Of a stretch of DNA of 64,000 bases, positions 1-8,241 are shown piece after piece (positions within the stretch are counted from its first letter, which is position 1; each line of letters opens with the position of its first letter). Location of the stretch: the NCBI RefSeq assembly GCF_030269305.1, contig NZ_BSTC01000008.1, forward strand, positions 186,001 to 250,000, read 5' to 3'. The DNA comes from Kineosporia sp. NBRC 101731. GTDB lineage: Bacteria; Actinomycetota; Actinomycetes; Actinomycetales; Kineosporiaceae. Below the pieces are notes generated by a model. It was not told where the DNA came from and searched no databases. It saw only the letters and a program-made list of their open reading frames with translations. The position numbers and the translations under genes were made by a program.

Positions 1-584
1 GCGCCCGCGATCGCGACGTCGCGTGTGCCGAGTGCGAGCACGGCATCGTCCAGCACGCCCGGTGAGCCCCCGGCATTGTCCGCCGCGGTCCGTCCGCCCA
101 GACCGGTGATCACCGTGGTGGGGTCACCGACGGTGAAGTAGGTGTGGAGAGCCGCGGTGAAGTTCCAGGGCGCGGTGTCGGTGTTCCGAGCGGTGAGCGT
201 CAGATCGAGGACCGAGCCGGACGCTTGCACCCGCAGCACCAGCTCGAACGCGTGAGGCCAGATCGCGCGGGTGTTTTCGTCGTCTTCCAGCTTCGCCTCC
301 CAGAAACCGGCGCCGGACTCGACCACGACCCAGGCCCGGTTGCGCGCCAGGCCGTGCTTCGGCAGCGGCCCGCGCCCGGCGAACTGCGGGAAGATCACCG
401 GAACGCCGCCCCGCACGGCCAGGCCGGGCCCGCTCTCGGCGGTGGGGCTCAGCCACAAGCGGGCCGGACCGCCCGCCGGGGCCCAGCCGAGCACGTGACC
501 GCCGTGCGCGGTCACCACCAGCTCGGCGCCGTCGGGGCTGTTCAGGGTGTGGGTGGTGGAGGGATCGATGGCCATGGTCGGCAT
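1..584 (-). CDS. D-hexose-6-phosphate mutarotase (aldose 1-epimerase family), 3' end cut
   Basis: Enzyme that interconverts the alpha and beta anomers of a hexose 6-phosphate in the cytoplasm, next to glycolysis and the pentose phosphate pathway. The translation shows the family signature GGVPVIFPQF followed by GPLPKHGLARNRAW, then FTAALHTYF, as in YeaD-like mutarotases. About 194 codons are visible; the family is usually 270-300 residues, so the C-terminus lies beyond the left edge of the window. Two in-frame ATGs (584 and 575) are possible. 584 is preferred because a GGGACGG stretch precedes it. It is divergent from serS. The family call is firm; the exact sugar substrate is inferred. Confidence 0.85.
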   Translation of the reverse strand, partial: MPTMAIDPSTTHTLNSPDGAELVVTAHGGHVLGWAPAGGPARLWLSPTAESGPGLAVRGGVPVIFPQFAGRGPLPKHGLARNRAWVVVESGAGFWEAKLEDDENTRAIWPHAFELVLRVQASGSVLDLTLTARNTDTAPWNFTAALHTYFTVGDPTTVITGLGGRTAADNAGGSPGVLDDAVLALGTRDVAIAG

Positions 585-705
585 TCTCGCCGTCCCGGGT
601 GAACAGATCCGGCAAGCACGCCACGCGAAATACCGGGAGAGATGAACACAGGTGCGCCGGTAGCATCGATGACGGCAAAAGCCCTACCTGCTGAGAGGTC
701 CTTCG

Positions 706-1995
706 ATGCACGACCCGCGCGCCCTGCTCGACCCGGGCAATGAGGCGGTTCGCCGGCTCGCCCGCCGAGGCTACACACTCGACTCGGCCGCATTGGAAGA
801 ACTGCTGTCCAGCCGGAACTCCGGCATCAAGACGGCGGACGACCTGCGTGCCGAGTCCAAGAAGCTGGCCGGTGAGGTCGGCAAGACGGCCAAGGCCGGC
901 GGCGACGTGACCGCGCTGAAAGAGCGCGCCCGCGAGCTGAAGGACGAGATCAAGCAGGCCGAGGAGCGCGCCGAGGCGGCGAGTGCCGACCTGCGTGACC
1001 TGATGCTGAACATCCCCAACCTGCCGCTGGACACGTTGCCTGACGGCTTCAGCGACGAGGACGCCACCGAGATCCGCCGCTGGGGAACCCCGCCACAGTT
1101 CGACTTCACCCCGCGCGACCACGTCGAGCTGGGGGAGCGCACGGGCATTCTCGACTTCGCCCGGGCCACCAAGCTGTCGGGCCCGCGGTTCCGGGTCGCC
1201 CGGGGCGCGGGGGCAGCGCTGGAGCGGGGTCTGGCCTCGTTCTTCCTCGACCTGCACACCCGCGAGCACGGATACACCGAGTTCTCGGTGCCGCACCTGG
1301 TGATGCCCAGCGCCCTGCTCGGCACCGGTCAGCTGCCGAAGTTCGAGGAAGACCTGTTCCGCACCGCGGCGGGCACGCGTGACCTCTACCTGATCCCGAC
1401 GGCCGAGGTTCCGCTGACGAACCTGCACGCCGACGAGATCGTCGAGCCCGGCGACCTGCCCCTGGCCTACACCGCCTGGACGCCGTGCTTCCGCTCGGAG
1501 GCCGGCTCCTACGGTCGCGACACCCGGGGCCTGATCCGGCTGCACGAGTTCGAGAAGGTCGAGATGGTGCGCATCGTCGCCGCCGACTCCTCGCAGAGCG
1601 AGCTCGAGAAGCTGGTCGGTCACGCCGAGGCGGTGCTGCAGAAACTGGGGCTGGCCCACCGCACGATCCTGCTGGCCGCGGGAGACACCGGTTTCAGCGC
1701 CCAGATGACCTACGACGTGGAGGTCTGGCTGCCCGGGCAGGACACCTACCGGGAGATCTCGTCCTGCTCGGACTGTGGTCAGTTCCAGGCGCGGCGCGCG
1801 AACATCCGTACGCGCACCGACGAGGGCAAGCGTGAGTTCGTCGCCACGCTGAACGGCTCGGGCCTGCCGATCGGCCGCACCATGGCCGCGGTGCTGGAGA
1901 ACGGGCAGCAGGCCGACGGCTCGATCGTGCTGCCCGAGGTGCTCACCAGGTACACGGGCTTCAGCACGATCCACGCCGACGGCAAGACCGACTAG
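706..1995 (+). CDS. serS: seryl-tRNA synthetase
   Basis: Charges tRNA-Ser with serine in the cytoplasm. The 429-residue length is normal. The N-terminal 110 residues form the long alpha-helical tRNA-binding arm, rich in Lys, Glu and Ala. The class II catalytic core follows with motif 2 (FRSEAGSYGRDTRGL) near residue 262 and motif 3 (GSGLPIGRTMAAVLEN) near residue 388. The ATG at 706 follows GAGAGG with eight bases between, a good ribosome-binding site. The gene stands alone, divergent from the mutarotase and convergent with a PPOX-fold gene only 3 bp away. Confidence 0.97.
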   Translation: MHDPRALLDPGNEAVRRLARRGYTLDSAALEELLSSRNSGIKTADDLRAESKKLAGEVGKTAKAGGDVTALKERARELKDEIKQAEERAEAASADLRDLMLNIPNLPLDTLPDGFSDEDATEIRRWGTPPQFDFTPRDHVELGERTGILDFARATKLSGPRFRVARGAGAALERGLASFFLDLHTREHGYTEFSVPHLVMPSALLGTGQLPKFEEDLFRTAAGTRDLYLIPTAEVPLTNLHADEIVEPGDLPLAYTAWTPCFRSEAGSYGRDTRGLIRLHEFEKVEMVRIVAADSSQSELEKLVGHAEAVLQKLGLAHRTILLAAGDTGFSAQMTYDVEVWLPGQDTYREISSCSDCGQFQARRANIRTRTDEGKREFVATLNGSGLPIGRTMAAVLENGQQADGSIVLPEVLTRYTGFSTIHADGKTD

Positions 1996-1998
1996 TTC

Positions 1999-2412
1999 TC
2001 AGCCGGAGATCGTCGGCCCCACCTCGGTCGGCGTGATCCGGATCAGGCAACGGCGTTCACGCTGCATCGCCGCGCGGTAGTCGTCCCAGTCCGGGTGTTC
2101 CCCGGAGATGCTCCGGTAGTAGTCCTCGAGCAGGGGCAGCGCGGCGGGCAGCGTGACCACGTCGGCCGGTCCGGCGATCTGCACCCACGGGCCGTAGAAC
2201 TCGTCGGTGAACACGGCCAGCCAGGCCCGGGCGTCGCGCTGCAGGTGCTTGACCTTCATCGCGGGCTCGCGGGTACTGATCACCACCTGGGTCCCGTCGC
2301 CCGACACGCCCACCGTCACCGGTGACATCTGCGGGGCGCCGTCTTTCTTCAGGGTGGTGAGCACGGCGTTGTGGTTGTCCTGGCAGAACTTCAGGGCCTC
2401 GGCGATGTCCAT
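1999..2412 (-). CDS. PPOX-fold / F420- or flavin-binding pyridoxamine 5'-phosphate oxidase family protein
   Basis: A 137-residue split-barrel protein of the pyridoxamine phosphate oxidase superfamily. Its N-terminus (AVLTTLKKDGAPQMSPVTV) is the typical first beta hairpin, followed by STREPAMKVKHLQRD and WVQIAGPADVV. Actinobacteria have many such proteins that bind F420 or FMN (or haem) and reduce small molecules; the cofactor cannot be told here. The final YRAAMQRERRCLIRITPTEV resembles the F420-type subgroup. The ATG at 2412 is the only good start. It is separated from the upstream desaturase gene on the same strand by a very strong hairpin, so it probably has its own promoter or depends on read-through. 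Confidence 0.75.
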   Translation of the reverse strand: MDIAEALKFCQDNHNAVLTTLKKDGAPQMSPVTVGVSGDGTQVVISTREPAMKVKHLQRDARAWLAVFTDEFYGPWVQIAGPADVVTLPAALPLLEDYYRSISGEHPDWDDYRAAMQRERRCLIRITPTEVGPTISG

Positions 2413-2431
2413 CCAGCCATCCTCAACCAAA

Positions 2432-2472
2432 ATTGAGGACGCACCACACGACTCGTGTGGTGCGTCCTCAAT
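2432..2472 (-). terminator. perfect 20-bp hairpin, terminator of the desaturase gene
   Basis: An uninterrupted inverted repeat: bases 2432-2451 pair exactly with 2453-2472 around a single central base. Read on the minus strand it follows the desaturase stop by about 15 bp and is followed by a run of four T. This fits a Rho-independent terminator that insulates the PPOX gene. The exact 20/20 match is unusually long for a terminator. Confidence 0.8.
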
Positions 2473-2486
2473 CGTTTCTGGTCGGC

Positions 2487-3548
2487 TCAGGCGGGTTGCT
2501 CGATCCGCTTGGCCTCGATCCGGTTCTCCTTGGGCCATTTCACGTTCCAGACCCAGCCGGCCTTCTCGAACAGCCAGATCAGCCGCGCCGAGATGTCCCA
2601 TTGGCCGGGGTCGACACCGTGCCGGGCGCAGGTCGGGTCGGCGTGGTGCAGGTTGTGCCACGACTCGCCGAAGCTCGGGATGGCCAGCAGCCACACGTTC
2701 GAGGCGCGGTCCTTCAGGGTGGTCTTGAAGGGCCGTTCGCCCATCACGTGACAGACCGAGTTCACAGCCCAGGTGACGTGGTGGATCAGGGCGATGCGCA
2801 CCAGCCCGGCCCAGAAGTACGCGGTGATGAAGCCGTGCCACGACTGGCTCACCAGACCGCCGATGATCGCGGGGCCGAACAGGCTGGCCAGCAGGAAGAA
2901 GACGAAGTTCTTCTGGATGAAGCGGATGTCCTTGTCGGCCACCAGGTCGGGGGCGAACCGGCGCGAGTTGGAGTTCTCCCGGGTGAACAGCCAGCCCATG
3001 TGAGCCCAGACCATGCCCTTGGCCAGAGCCGGCACGGTCTCGCCGAAGCGCCAGGGAGAGTGCGGGTCGTCCTCGTCGTCGGAGAACTGGTGATGGCGGC
3101 GGTGGTCGGCGACCCAGCGGATCGGCGCACCCTCGATCGCCATCGTGCCCGCGACCGTGAGCAGGATGCGCATGGGCCGCTTGGCCTTGAACGAGCCGTG
3201 GGTCAGGTAGCGGTGGAAGCCGACGGTCACACCCAGGCCGGTGAACAGGTACATCACCGTGAACAGCACCACGTCGGTCCAGCCCAGCCAGCCGCCGATC
3301 CAGGCCACCGGGATCGCTGCGGCGACCGCTACGAGGGGAGCGACGACGAAGAACCAGAGGAAGGCGATCTCGACGTTGCTCTTGCGCCCGTAGGTCAGGG
3401 GCAGTTGCTGCCGGCGGGGGGCGCGCTGGTCCGGGTCGGAGGTGGGGCCGGCCTCGGCCACGGAGGTGTTCATGTCGCCGGCGTCGGCCGCGCTGGTCGA
3501 TGCGGTCACGGAAGACCCCTGTCGCTGGGTGTAGGTCGGCTGATCCAC
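2487..3548 (-). CDS. acyl-CoA (stearoyl-CoA type) fatty acid desaturase
   Basis: A membrane di-iron enzyme that inserts a cis double bond into a saturated acyl chain and so tunes membrane fluidity. The 353 residues show the three histidine boxes that bind the two irons: HRYLTH (near residue 133), HRRHH (near residue 169) and HNLHH (near residue 313). Four hydrophobic segments lie between them. The N-terminal 45 residues are polar and low-complexity. The start is GTG at 3548, just downstream of an operator-like region. Mycobacterial DesA3-type enzymes are the closest relatives I know of. It is likely monocistronic, with a hairpin at its 3' end. Confidence 0.93.
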   Translation of the reverse strand: MDQPTYTQRQGSSVTASTSAADAGDMNTSVAEAGPTSDPDQRAPRRQQLPLTYGRKSNVEIAFLWFFVVAPLVAVAAAIPVAWIGGWLGWTDVVLFTVMYLFTGLGVTVGFHRYLTHGSFKAKRPMRILLTVAGTMAIEGAPIRWVADHRRHHQFSDDEDDPHSPWRFGETVPALAKGMVWAHMGWLFTRENSNSRRFAPDLVADKDIRFIQKNFVFFLLASLFGPAIIGGLVSQSWHGFITAYFWAGLVRIALIHHVTWAVNSVCHVMGERPFKTTLKDRASNVWLLAIPSFGESWHNLHHADPTCARHGVDPGQWDISARLIWLFEKAGWVWNVKWPKENRIEAKRIEQPA

Positions 3549-3550
3549 GT

Positions 3551-3589
3551 TCTTTACTTACGTAACCGTAACCTACGACCCCGTAGGTT
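3551..3589 (-). promoter_or_regulatory. operator/promoter region of the desaturase gene
   Basis: Two inverted repeats precede the desaturase start: AACCTACG-N4-CGTAGGTT (3570-3589, perfect 8-bp arms) and the small palindrome TTACGTAA (3558-3565). The TACGTAAGT segment could serve as a -10 region. TetR-type repressors control desaturase genes in several actinobacteria, so this looks like a lipid-responsive operator. The regulator itself is not next to the gene. Confidence 0.45.
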
Positions 3590-3706
3590 GCACAAGGTCT
3601 GGAGCGCGTGTGAAAGGGGTGACTCGCCTCCGTCTCGCGCGGGCCGGCGGCCGAATGAGCTCGCGGATTAGCACCGGACGCCGGAATCCCGCCAGAATCA
3701 GTCTTC

Positions 3707-5065
3707 GTGCCGTCCCCGCGTGTGCTCGCCGTGACCGCCCTCGCCGCCCTGGGCGGCCTGGCCGGGCTTTTCAGTGCCGGTGACGGGGGCGTACCAGCGT
3801 CCACCGACGCCCAGTCGGTGCGGGGTGGGCTGGTCAGTCAGGCCTCCGGGGCCGTCGCGGCAGAGAACGCCAAGACCGGCACGCGCACCTGGCGTATCGG
3901 CACCACCCGGGCCGCGGCGCAAGGGCTCACCGCGTACGCCGGGGCGACCTCCGCGGCCCCCGGCGAGAAGGTGTCCCTGTTCCTGCGGGGCAACGGCGCC
4001 ACCCACGCCCGGGCCTATCGGCTCGGCTGGTACGGCGGGGCGGGCGCCCGCCAGGTGTGGGAGAGCACGTTCCCGGCCACCGCGCAGACCGGTACAGCGG
4101 CGAACTGGACCTCGACCTCCTCGATCGACACCACCGGCTGGCCCGAGGGCACTTACCTGATCCGCCTCGACCTGGGCGGGGCCAGTCGTTACGTGCCGCT
4201 CACCGTCACCTCCGCCCGTTCCGGGGCCGCGGGCCGGGTGGTCGTGCTGACCTCACCGATGACCTGGGCCGCGACCGGGCGTAAGAGTTCGGTCGGCAAG
4301 GGCCGCACCGTCACCCTCGACCGCCCGCTGGTCACCGGCGACGGTGGTGGCGGGCTGGTGGCCGATGCCGGGCTGATCGCGCAGATCGAGCGCACCGGAA
4401 CCGATGTCGTCTACCTGACCGATGCCGACCTGGCCGCCGCACCCGGCCTGATCGACGGCGCCACAGCCCTGCTGGTCGACGGGGACAGCCGGTACTGGAC
4501 CGCGCAGATGCGTACCTCGGTGCGCAAGGCCGTCGACGCCGGTACCAACCTCGCGTTCTTCGGGGCCGGCTCCGCCGAGGTCAACGTCGTCCGTAATTCC
4601 ACCGCCCCGCGAACTTTCACTGTCGCGGCCGCGGCGACCGCGGCGTCCTCCCAACTCACCGGCTCGGTGGCCACCTGCCGGGCCAACTGGGCCACCGCAC
4701 TCACCGTGGCCGACCCCACCTGGTGGGGCTTCGAGGGTGGATCGGTGCGGAACGGCGAGGTGTTGCGGCGTCTGGTGTCCGGGCGGCTCGACCGGGTCGC
4801 CGTCCCGTCGGACGCGTCCGTGGCGGCCTCCGCCGACCTTGCCTGCGGTCAGACCCAGGCCACCACCTATCGCGAGAAGCCTTCCGGAGCAGGCGTTTTC
4901 ACTGCCGGAACGCAGGCCTGGGCCTGCACCGTGAGCGGCGCCTGCACCGACGCGACCGGCCGCCGGATCAAGGCCGACGCCCGCGCCCAGCAGGTCGCGG
5001 CCCTGGTCACCCGCAACGTGGTGAAGGCCTTCGCAACCCCGAAGGCCGCCCCCAACCTTCCGTGA
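3707..5065 (+). CDS. secreted protein with N,N-dimethylformamidase beta-subunit-like domain
   Basis: A 452-residue exported protein. Residues 1-33 form a signal peptide (LAVTALAALGGLAGLFSAG). The segment YRLGWYGGAGARQVWE followed by GWPEGTYLIRLDLGGA is typical of the large subunit fold of N,N-dimethylformamidase, a beta-sandwich plus a class I glutamine amidotransferase-like domain. VVYLTDADLA and NLAFFGAGSAEVN belong to the second domain. The real substrate is unknown; many secreted actinobacterial members are uncharacterised. The start is GTG at 3707 with only a weak ribosome-binding site. The last codons (Asn-Leu-Pro-stop) lie inside the first unit of a 19-bp tandem repeat, so the C-terminus has been shaped by the repeat. 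Confidence 0.7.
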   Translation: MPSPRVLAVTALAALGGLAGLFSAGDGGVPASTDAQSVRGGLVSQASGAVAAENAKTGTRTWRIGTTRAAAQGLTAYAGATSAAPGEKVSLFLRGNGATHARAYRLGWYGGAGARQVWESTFPATAQTGTAANWTSTSSIDTTGWPEGTYLIRLDLGGASRYVPLTVTSARSGAAGRVVVLTSPMTWAATGRKSSVGKGRTVTLDRPLVTGDGGGGLVADAGLIAQIERTGTDVVYLTDADLAAAPGLIDGATALLVDGDSRYWTAQMRTSVRKAVDAGTNLAFFGAGSAEVNVVRNSTAPRTFTVAAAATAASSQLTGSVATCRANWATALTVADPTWWGFEGGSVRNGEVLRRLVSGRLDRVAVPSDASVAASADLACGQTQATTYREKPSGAGVFTAGTQAWACTVSGACTDATGRRIKADARAQQVAALVTRNVVKAFATPKAAPNLP

Positions 5066-5160
5066 CGCCTCAAGCCTTCCGTGACGCCCCAAACCTTCCG
5101 TGACGCCCCAAACCTTCAGCGACGCCCCAAGCCTTCAGCGACGCCCCAAACCTTCCGTGA
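5053..5160 (+). repeat. 19-bp minisatellite overlapping a stop codon
   Basis: Five full units and one partial unit of a roughly 19-bp repeat (consensus CAAACCTTCCGTGACGCCC). The first unit contains the stop codon of the upstream gene. The units alternate between CCTTCCGTGA and CCTTCAGCGA. The last, partial unit runs directly into the left end of the long palindrome that follows, and shares CCTTCCGTGA with it. The units contain no spacer and are too few and short for CRISPR. Confidence 0.85.
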
Positions 5161-5238
5161 TCATGCAAAACCTCCCCAGTGTTCTAGAACTCTTGCGGCG
5201 ACAGTTCTAGAACTCCGGGGAGGTTTTGCATGATCACG
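5156..5238. repeat. long palindromic repeat, copy 1 (bidirectional terminator)
   Basis: The outer arms 5156-5177 and 5217-5238 pair perfectly over 22 bp. The inner arms 5181-5191 and 5203-5213 pair perfectly over 11 bp and each contain the self-palindrome GTTCTAGAAC. It lies between two convergent genes, with TTTTT just to its right, so it can terminate from both sides. The same ends (GTGATCATGC) and core recur near 31.0 kb and 52.5 kb. Confidence 0.85.
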
Positions 5239-5249
5239 AACAGGGTTTT

Positions 5250-5918
5250 TCAGCCCAGCTCCGCGTCGTGGGCCAGGATCGCTATCTGCACGCGGTTCGT
5301 CACCCCGAGCTTCGTCATCACCCGTGAGACATGCGCTTTCACCGTGGCAACACTCATGTAGAGCTCATCGCCGATCTCCGCGTTCGACCCGCCCCGTCCC
5401 ACCGCGACGGCGACATCGCGCTCGCGAGGGCTCAGGGGTTCCAGCCGGGCCCGGGCCTCCTCGCGGCGCGAGGGCGCCTGCGGCAACGGCGCACCGACGT
5501 GCTCGATGAGGCGACGGGTGATGGCGGGGGAGAGCATCGCGTCGCCGGCCGCCACCGTGCGGATGCCGCGCACCAGATCGGCCGGGGGCGTGTCTTTCAG
5601 CAGGAAGCCGCCGGCCCCGGCGCGCAACGCCCGCAGCACGTACTCGTCGGCGTCGAACGTGGTCAGCACGATGACCTGCGGGGGTGAGGGCTGTCGCATC
5701 AGCTGCTCGGTGGCGGCCAGGCCGTCGACCCGGGGCATCCGGATGTCCATGAGCACCACGTCGGGCCGGGTCTCCCGCACCGCCGCGAGCACCTGGGACC
5801 CGTCGTCGGCCTCCCCGGCCACCTCCACCTCGTCGCTGCCGGAGAGCATCATCCGCAGCGCGGCCCGCACCAGTGCGTCGTCGTCCACGATCAGCACGCG
5901 GGTCTTCTCAGGTGTCAC
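5250..5918 (-). CDS. NarL/LuxR-type response regulator
   Basis: DNA-binding response regulator, partner of the kinase upstream. Near the N-terminus VLIVDDDALVR carries the acidic pocket, and VVLMDIRMP holds the phospho-acceptor Asp. A LuxR-type helix-turn-helix (LSPRERDVAVAVGRGGSNAEI, then SVATVKAHVSRVMTKLG) occupies the last 65 residues. Two in-frame GTGs exist (5927 and 5918). 5918 is chosen because GAGGAAGG lies eight bases upstream. The gene overlaps the 3' end of the kinase gene by 11 bp, so the two are translationally coupled. The divergent ABC-2 exporter is the probable target. Confidence 0.93.
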   Translation of the reverse strand: MTPEKTRVLIVDDDALVRAALRMMLSGSDEVEVAGEADDGSQVLAAVRETRPDVVLMDIRMPRVDGLAATEQLMRQPSPPQVIVLTTFDADEYVLRALRAGAGGFLLKDTPPADLVRGIRTVAAGDAMLSPAITRRLIEHVGAPLPQAPSRREEARARLEPLSPRERDVAVAVGRGGSNAEIGDELYMSVATVKAHVSRVMTKLGVTNRVQIAILAHDAELG

Positions 5919-7149
5919 CCGGACCACCTTCCTCGTCGGGGACCGACCAGGGCAACCAGGCGGTGAGCCGGAAGTCGCCGGACGAGACGCGGCCGTGCTC
6001 CAGGCGTCCCTCGGTCAGGCTGATCCGTTCGGCCAGCCCGACCAGTCCCTGCCCGGCTCCCGGTAGTACGTCGGGCGGTGCCAGCGGGGACCGGTTCAGC
6101 ACGCTCACGTCGATGCCCCGGCCCGGACCACCGGCCACCGACACGGTGACGGCGGTGTGGGGTGCGTGTTTCCGGGCATTCGTCAGGCCCTCCTGAACGA
6201 TCCGGTACACCGTGCGGCCGATCAGCTCGGGCGCGCCCTGATCACCGTCGAGCGTGAGGGTGACATGCATGCCCGCCGCCCGGGACTCCGCCACCAGGTC
6301 GGGGATGTCACACAGGGTGGGTTGCGGCCGGGCCGGGGAGTCTTCCGTGTCCCCGGCCCGCAGTACGCCGATCACCTCGCGCAGGTCCTGGAGCGCCTGG
6401 TGCGCGCTGGCCCGGATCACCGCGGCGGACTCGGCCACCTCCGGCCCGGCCTTGTCGGCGCGGAACTCCAGGGCCCCGGCGTGCAGGGTGATCAGCGAGA
6501 TCCGGTGGCCGAGCACGTCGTGCATCTCCCGGGCGATACGGGTGCGCTCGGACTGGCGGGCCTGCTGCAGCAACAGGTTCCGCTCACTCTCGGCCCGCTC
6601 GGCCCGATCGCGCAGCGAGAGGATCAGCTGGTAGCGGGCCCGGGCGAACAGGCCCCAGGCCACCACTGCGCCGATCAGCAGGACAGCCACGACGAGGCTG
6701 GTCACCGGCTCGGTGTTCAGGTCGGGCCGGACGACGACGTAGACGACCCCGGCGGCCAGGTTGATCACCGCCAGCAGGGCGACGTGACGCAGCGGACGGC
6801 GCACGGCCACGGTGAACAACAGCACCTGGGCCGGTACCGCGGCGATCGAGGAGAAGGTGGAGAGCACGGCCATCAGCAGCCCGAGCCGGACCGGCCAGCG
6901 ACGGCGCCACCAGATCAGCACGACGCAGGGGATACCGAACAGCCCGTCGGCCACCATCAGGATCCGCGACGGCGGGGGAGTGGGCTCGGTACCGGCCACG
7001 GCCAGCAGCAGGCCCATCCCCAGGCAGATCAGGAACAGGACGGTGTCCACCGCCCAGTCACGGGGGGAACGCCGCAGCTCGCGGGCGCGCACACCCTCGT
7101 CCAGCTCCGCCGGGATCCAGCCCGAGAACCATCGTCCGCCCGTGCTCAC
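5908..7149 (-). CDS. sensor histidine kinase (HisKA_3 / NarX-type)
   Basis: Membrane sensor kinase of 413 residues. Four or five hydrophobic helices fill residues 35-160 without a large extracellular domain, so it probably senses membrane state or a ligand within the bilayer. The phospho-accepting His is in RIAREMHDVLGHRISLI. The ATPase domain ends with GQGLVGLAERISL. It starts with GTG at 7149 and is divergent from an ABC-2 transporter operon. Kinase plus LuxR regulator next to a drug-type exporter is a common actinobacterial arrangement for envelope stress or antibiotic sensing; that role is inferred. Confidence 0.9.
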   Translation of the reverse strand: MSTGGRWFSGWIPAELDEGVRARELRRSPRDWAVDTVLFLICLGMGLLLAVAGTEPTPPPSRILMVADGLFGIPCVVLIWWRRRWPVRLGLLMAVLSTFSSIAAVPAQVLLFTVAVRRPLRHVALLAVINLAAGVVYVVVRPDLNTEPVTSLVVAVLLIGAVVAWGLFARARYQLILSLRDRAERAESERNLLLQQARQSERTRIAREMHDVLGHRISLITLHAGALEFRADKAGPEVAESAAVIRASAHQALQDLREVIGVLRAGDTEDSPARPQPTLCDIPDLVAESRAAGMHVTLTLDGDQGAPELIGRTVYRIVQEGLTNARKHAPHTAVTVSVAGGPGRGIDVSVLNRSPLAPPDVLPGAGQGLVGLAERISLTEGRLEHGRVSSGDFRLTAWLPWSVPDEEGGPGDT

Positions 7150-7220
7150 CAGGCCACCGTAGGCAACCCGATCGGGCGGCCACCATCGCCCCAGGGCGAA
7201 CCGACCACCTACTTTCGTCT

Positions 7221-7241
7221 ACCTGGGGGTCATCCTCAGGT
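7221..7241. promoter_or_regulatory. inverted repeat in the kinase/exporter divergent promoter
   Basis: ACCTGGGG-N5-CCTCAGGT, an interrupted palindrome with one mismatch, lies between the divergent kinase and ABC transporter genes. It is a good candidate for the binding site of the neighbouring LuxR-type regulator. It also argues that the exporter gene starts downstream at 7303 rather than at the ATG at 7243. Confidence 0.4.
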
Positions 7242-7302
7242 GATGACTGATCGGTCCGAAGACGGACGCGGTCGGCCGGCCCGGGACGGCAGAGTTGTTC
7301 CC

Positions 7303-8241
7303 GTGATCGAGATCGAGAACCTGACGAAGCGATACGGCACCCAGACCGCTGTCGCCGACGTGTCCTTCCGGTGCGAGACCGGCACAGTGACTGGTTTTCT
7401 CGGCCCGAACGGCGCCGGAAAATCGACCACGATGCGGATTCTGTGCGGCCTCACCCCGGCGACCGGCGGGCGCGCGCTGATCGACGGCGTCCCGTACCGG
7501 GACCTCCCCAACCCCGGGCGTGCAGTGGGCGTGCTCCTGGACGCTTCCGCTCAGCACGCCGGCCGTACCGGCCGCGAGGTGCTCACCCTCGGCACGATGG
7601 TGCTCGGTCTGCCGCGCGAGCGCGCCGGCCAGGTGCTCGACCTGGTGGGCCTGGACAAGAAGGCCGCCGACAAGCGGGTCGGCAACTACTCCCTGGGTAT
7701 GCGCCAGCGTCTCGGCCTGGCTCACGCCCTGCTCGGCAACCCGTCCACCCTGGTGCTCGACGAGCCGGCCAACGGCCTCGACCCCGAGGGCATCTTCTGG
7801 ATGCGCGGTCTGCTGCGCGAGTTCGCCGACCGCGGCGGAACGGTGCTGCTGTCGTCCCACCTGCTGCACGAGATCGAAGCGGTCGCAGACCATCTGGTGG
7901 TGATCGGCAGCGGCCGGATCGCGGCCGACGGCAGTAAGCAGGAACTGCTGGCCGGTGCGGGCACCCTGGTGCGCGCCCTGGAGCCGGAGGCCCTGGCCGA
8001 CGCCCTGCGGCGTGCCGGGGTCACCATCACCCCGACCGCGGACGGCGCGTTCCTCACCGACGCCGAACCGCTCGTGATCGGTCGTACGGCCGCCGCGACC
8101 GGTGCGGTGCTGACCGAACTGCGCCCCGCCGACGGCGCCGGCCTGGAAGCCCTGTTCCTCCAGCTCACCGCCACCGCCAGTACCGCCGCCCCGGCCGGTG
8201 CCGTCAATCCGTCCGCTGCCCCGATGGAGGTCGCGCGATGA
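7303..8241 (+). CDS. ABC transporter ATP-binding protein (ABC-2 / drug-export type)
   Basis: Nucleotide-binding subunit of an exporter. It shows the Walker A sequence GPNGAGKSTTMRILCG, the signature YSLGMRQRLGLA, the Walker B sequence TLVLDEPANGLDPEG and the switch region SSHLLHEIEAVAD. The C-terminal 100 residues are the variable tail seen in bacitracin- or daunorubicin-type exporters. GTG at 7303 places VIEIENLTKRYG at the N-terminus as in homologues. An ATG at 7243 would add 20 polar residues and is the alternative. It overlaps the permease gene by four bases (ATGA). The pair probably removes a lipophilic compound or resets lipid II-type stress; the substrate is unknown. Confidence 0.92.
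   Translation: MIEIENLTKRYGTQTAVADVSFRCETGTVTGFLGPNGAGKSTTMRILCGLTPATGGRALIDGVPYRDLPNPGRAVGVLLDASAQHAGRTGREVLTLGTMVLGLPRERAGQVLDLVGLDKKAADKRVGNYSLGMRQRLGLAHALLGNPSTLVLDEPANGLDPEGIFWMRGLLREFADRGGTVLLSSHLLHEIEAVADHLVVIGSGRIAADGSKQELLAGAGTLVRALEPEALADALRRAGVTITPTADGAFLTDAEPLVIGRTAAATGAVLTELRPADGAGLEALFLQLTATASTAAPAGAVNPSAAPMEVAR

Noticed and set aside
124-1974. A 616-codon minus-strand open frame over serS
   Set aside because: It is antisense to serS for most of its length, and the mutarotase at the left edge is in another frame.
5053-5160. CRISPR-like array
   Set aside because: The units are directly adjacent, only 19 bp, without spacers, and no cas gene is near.
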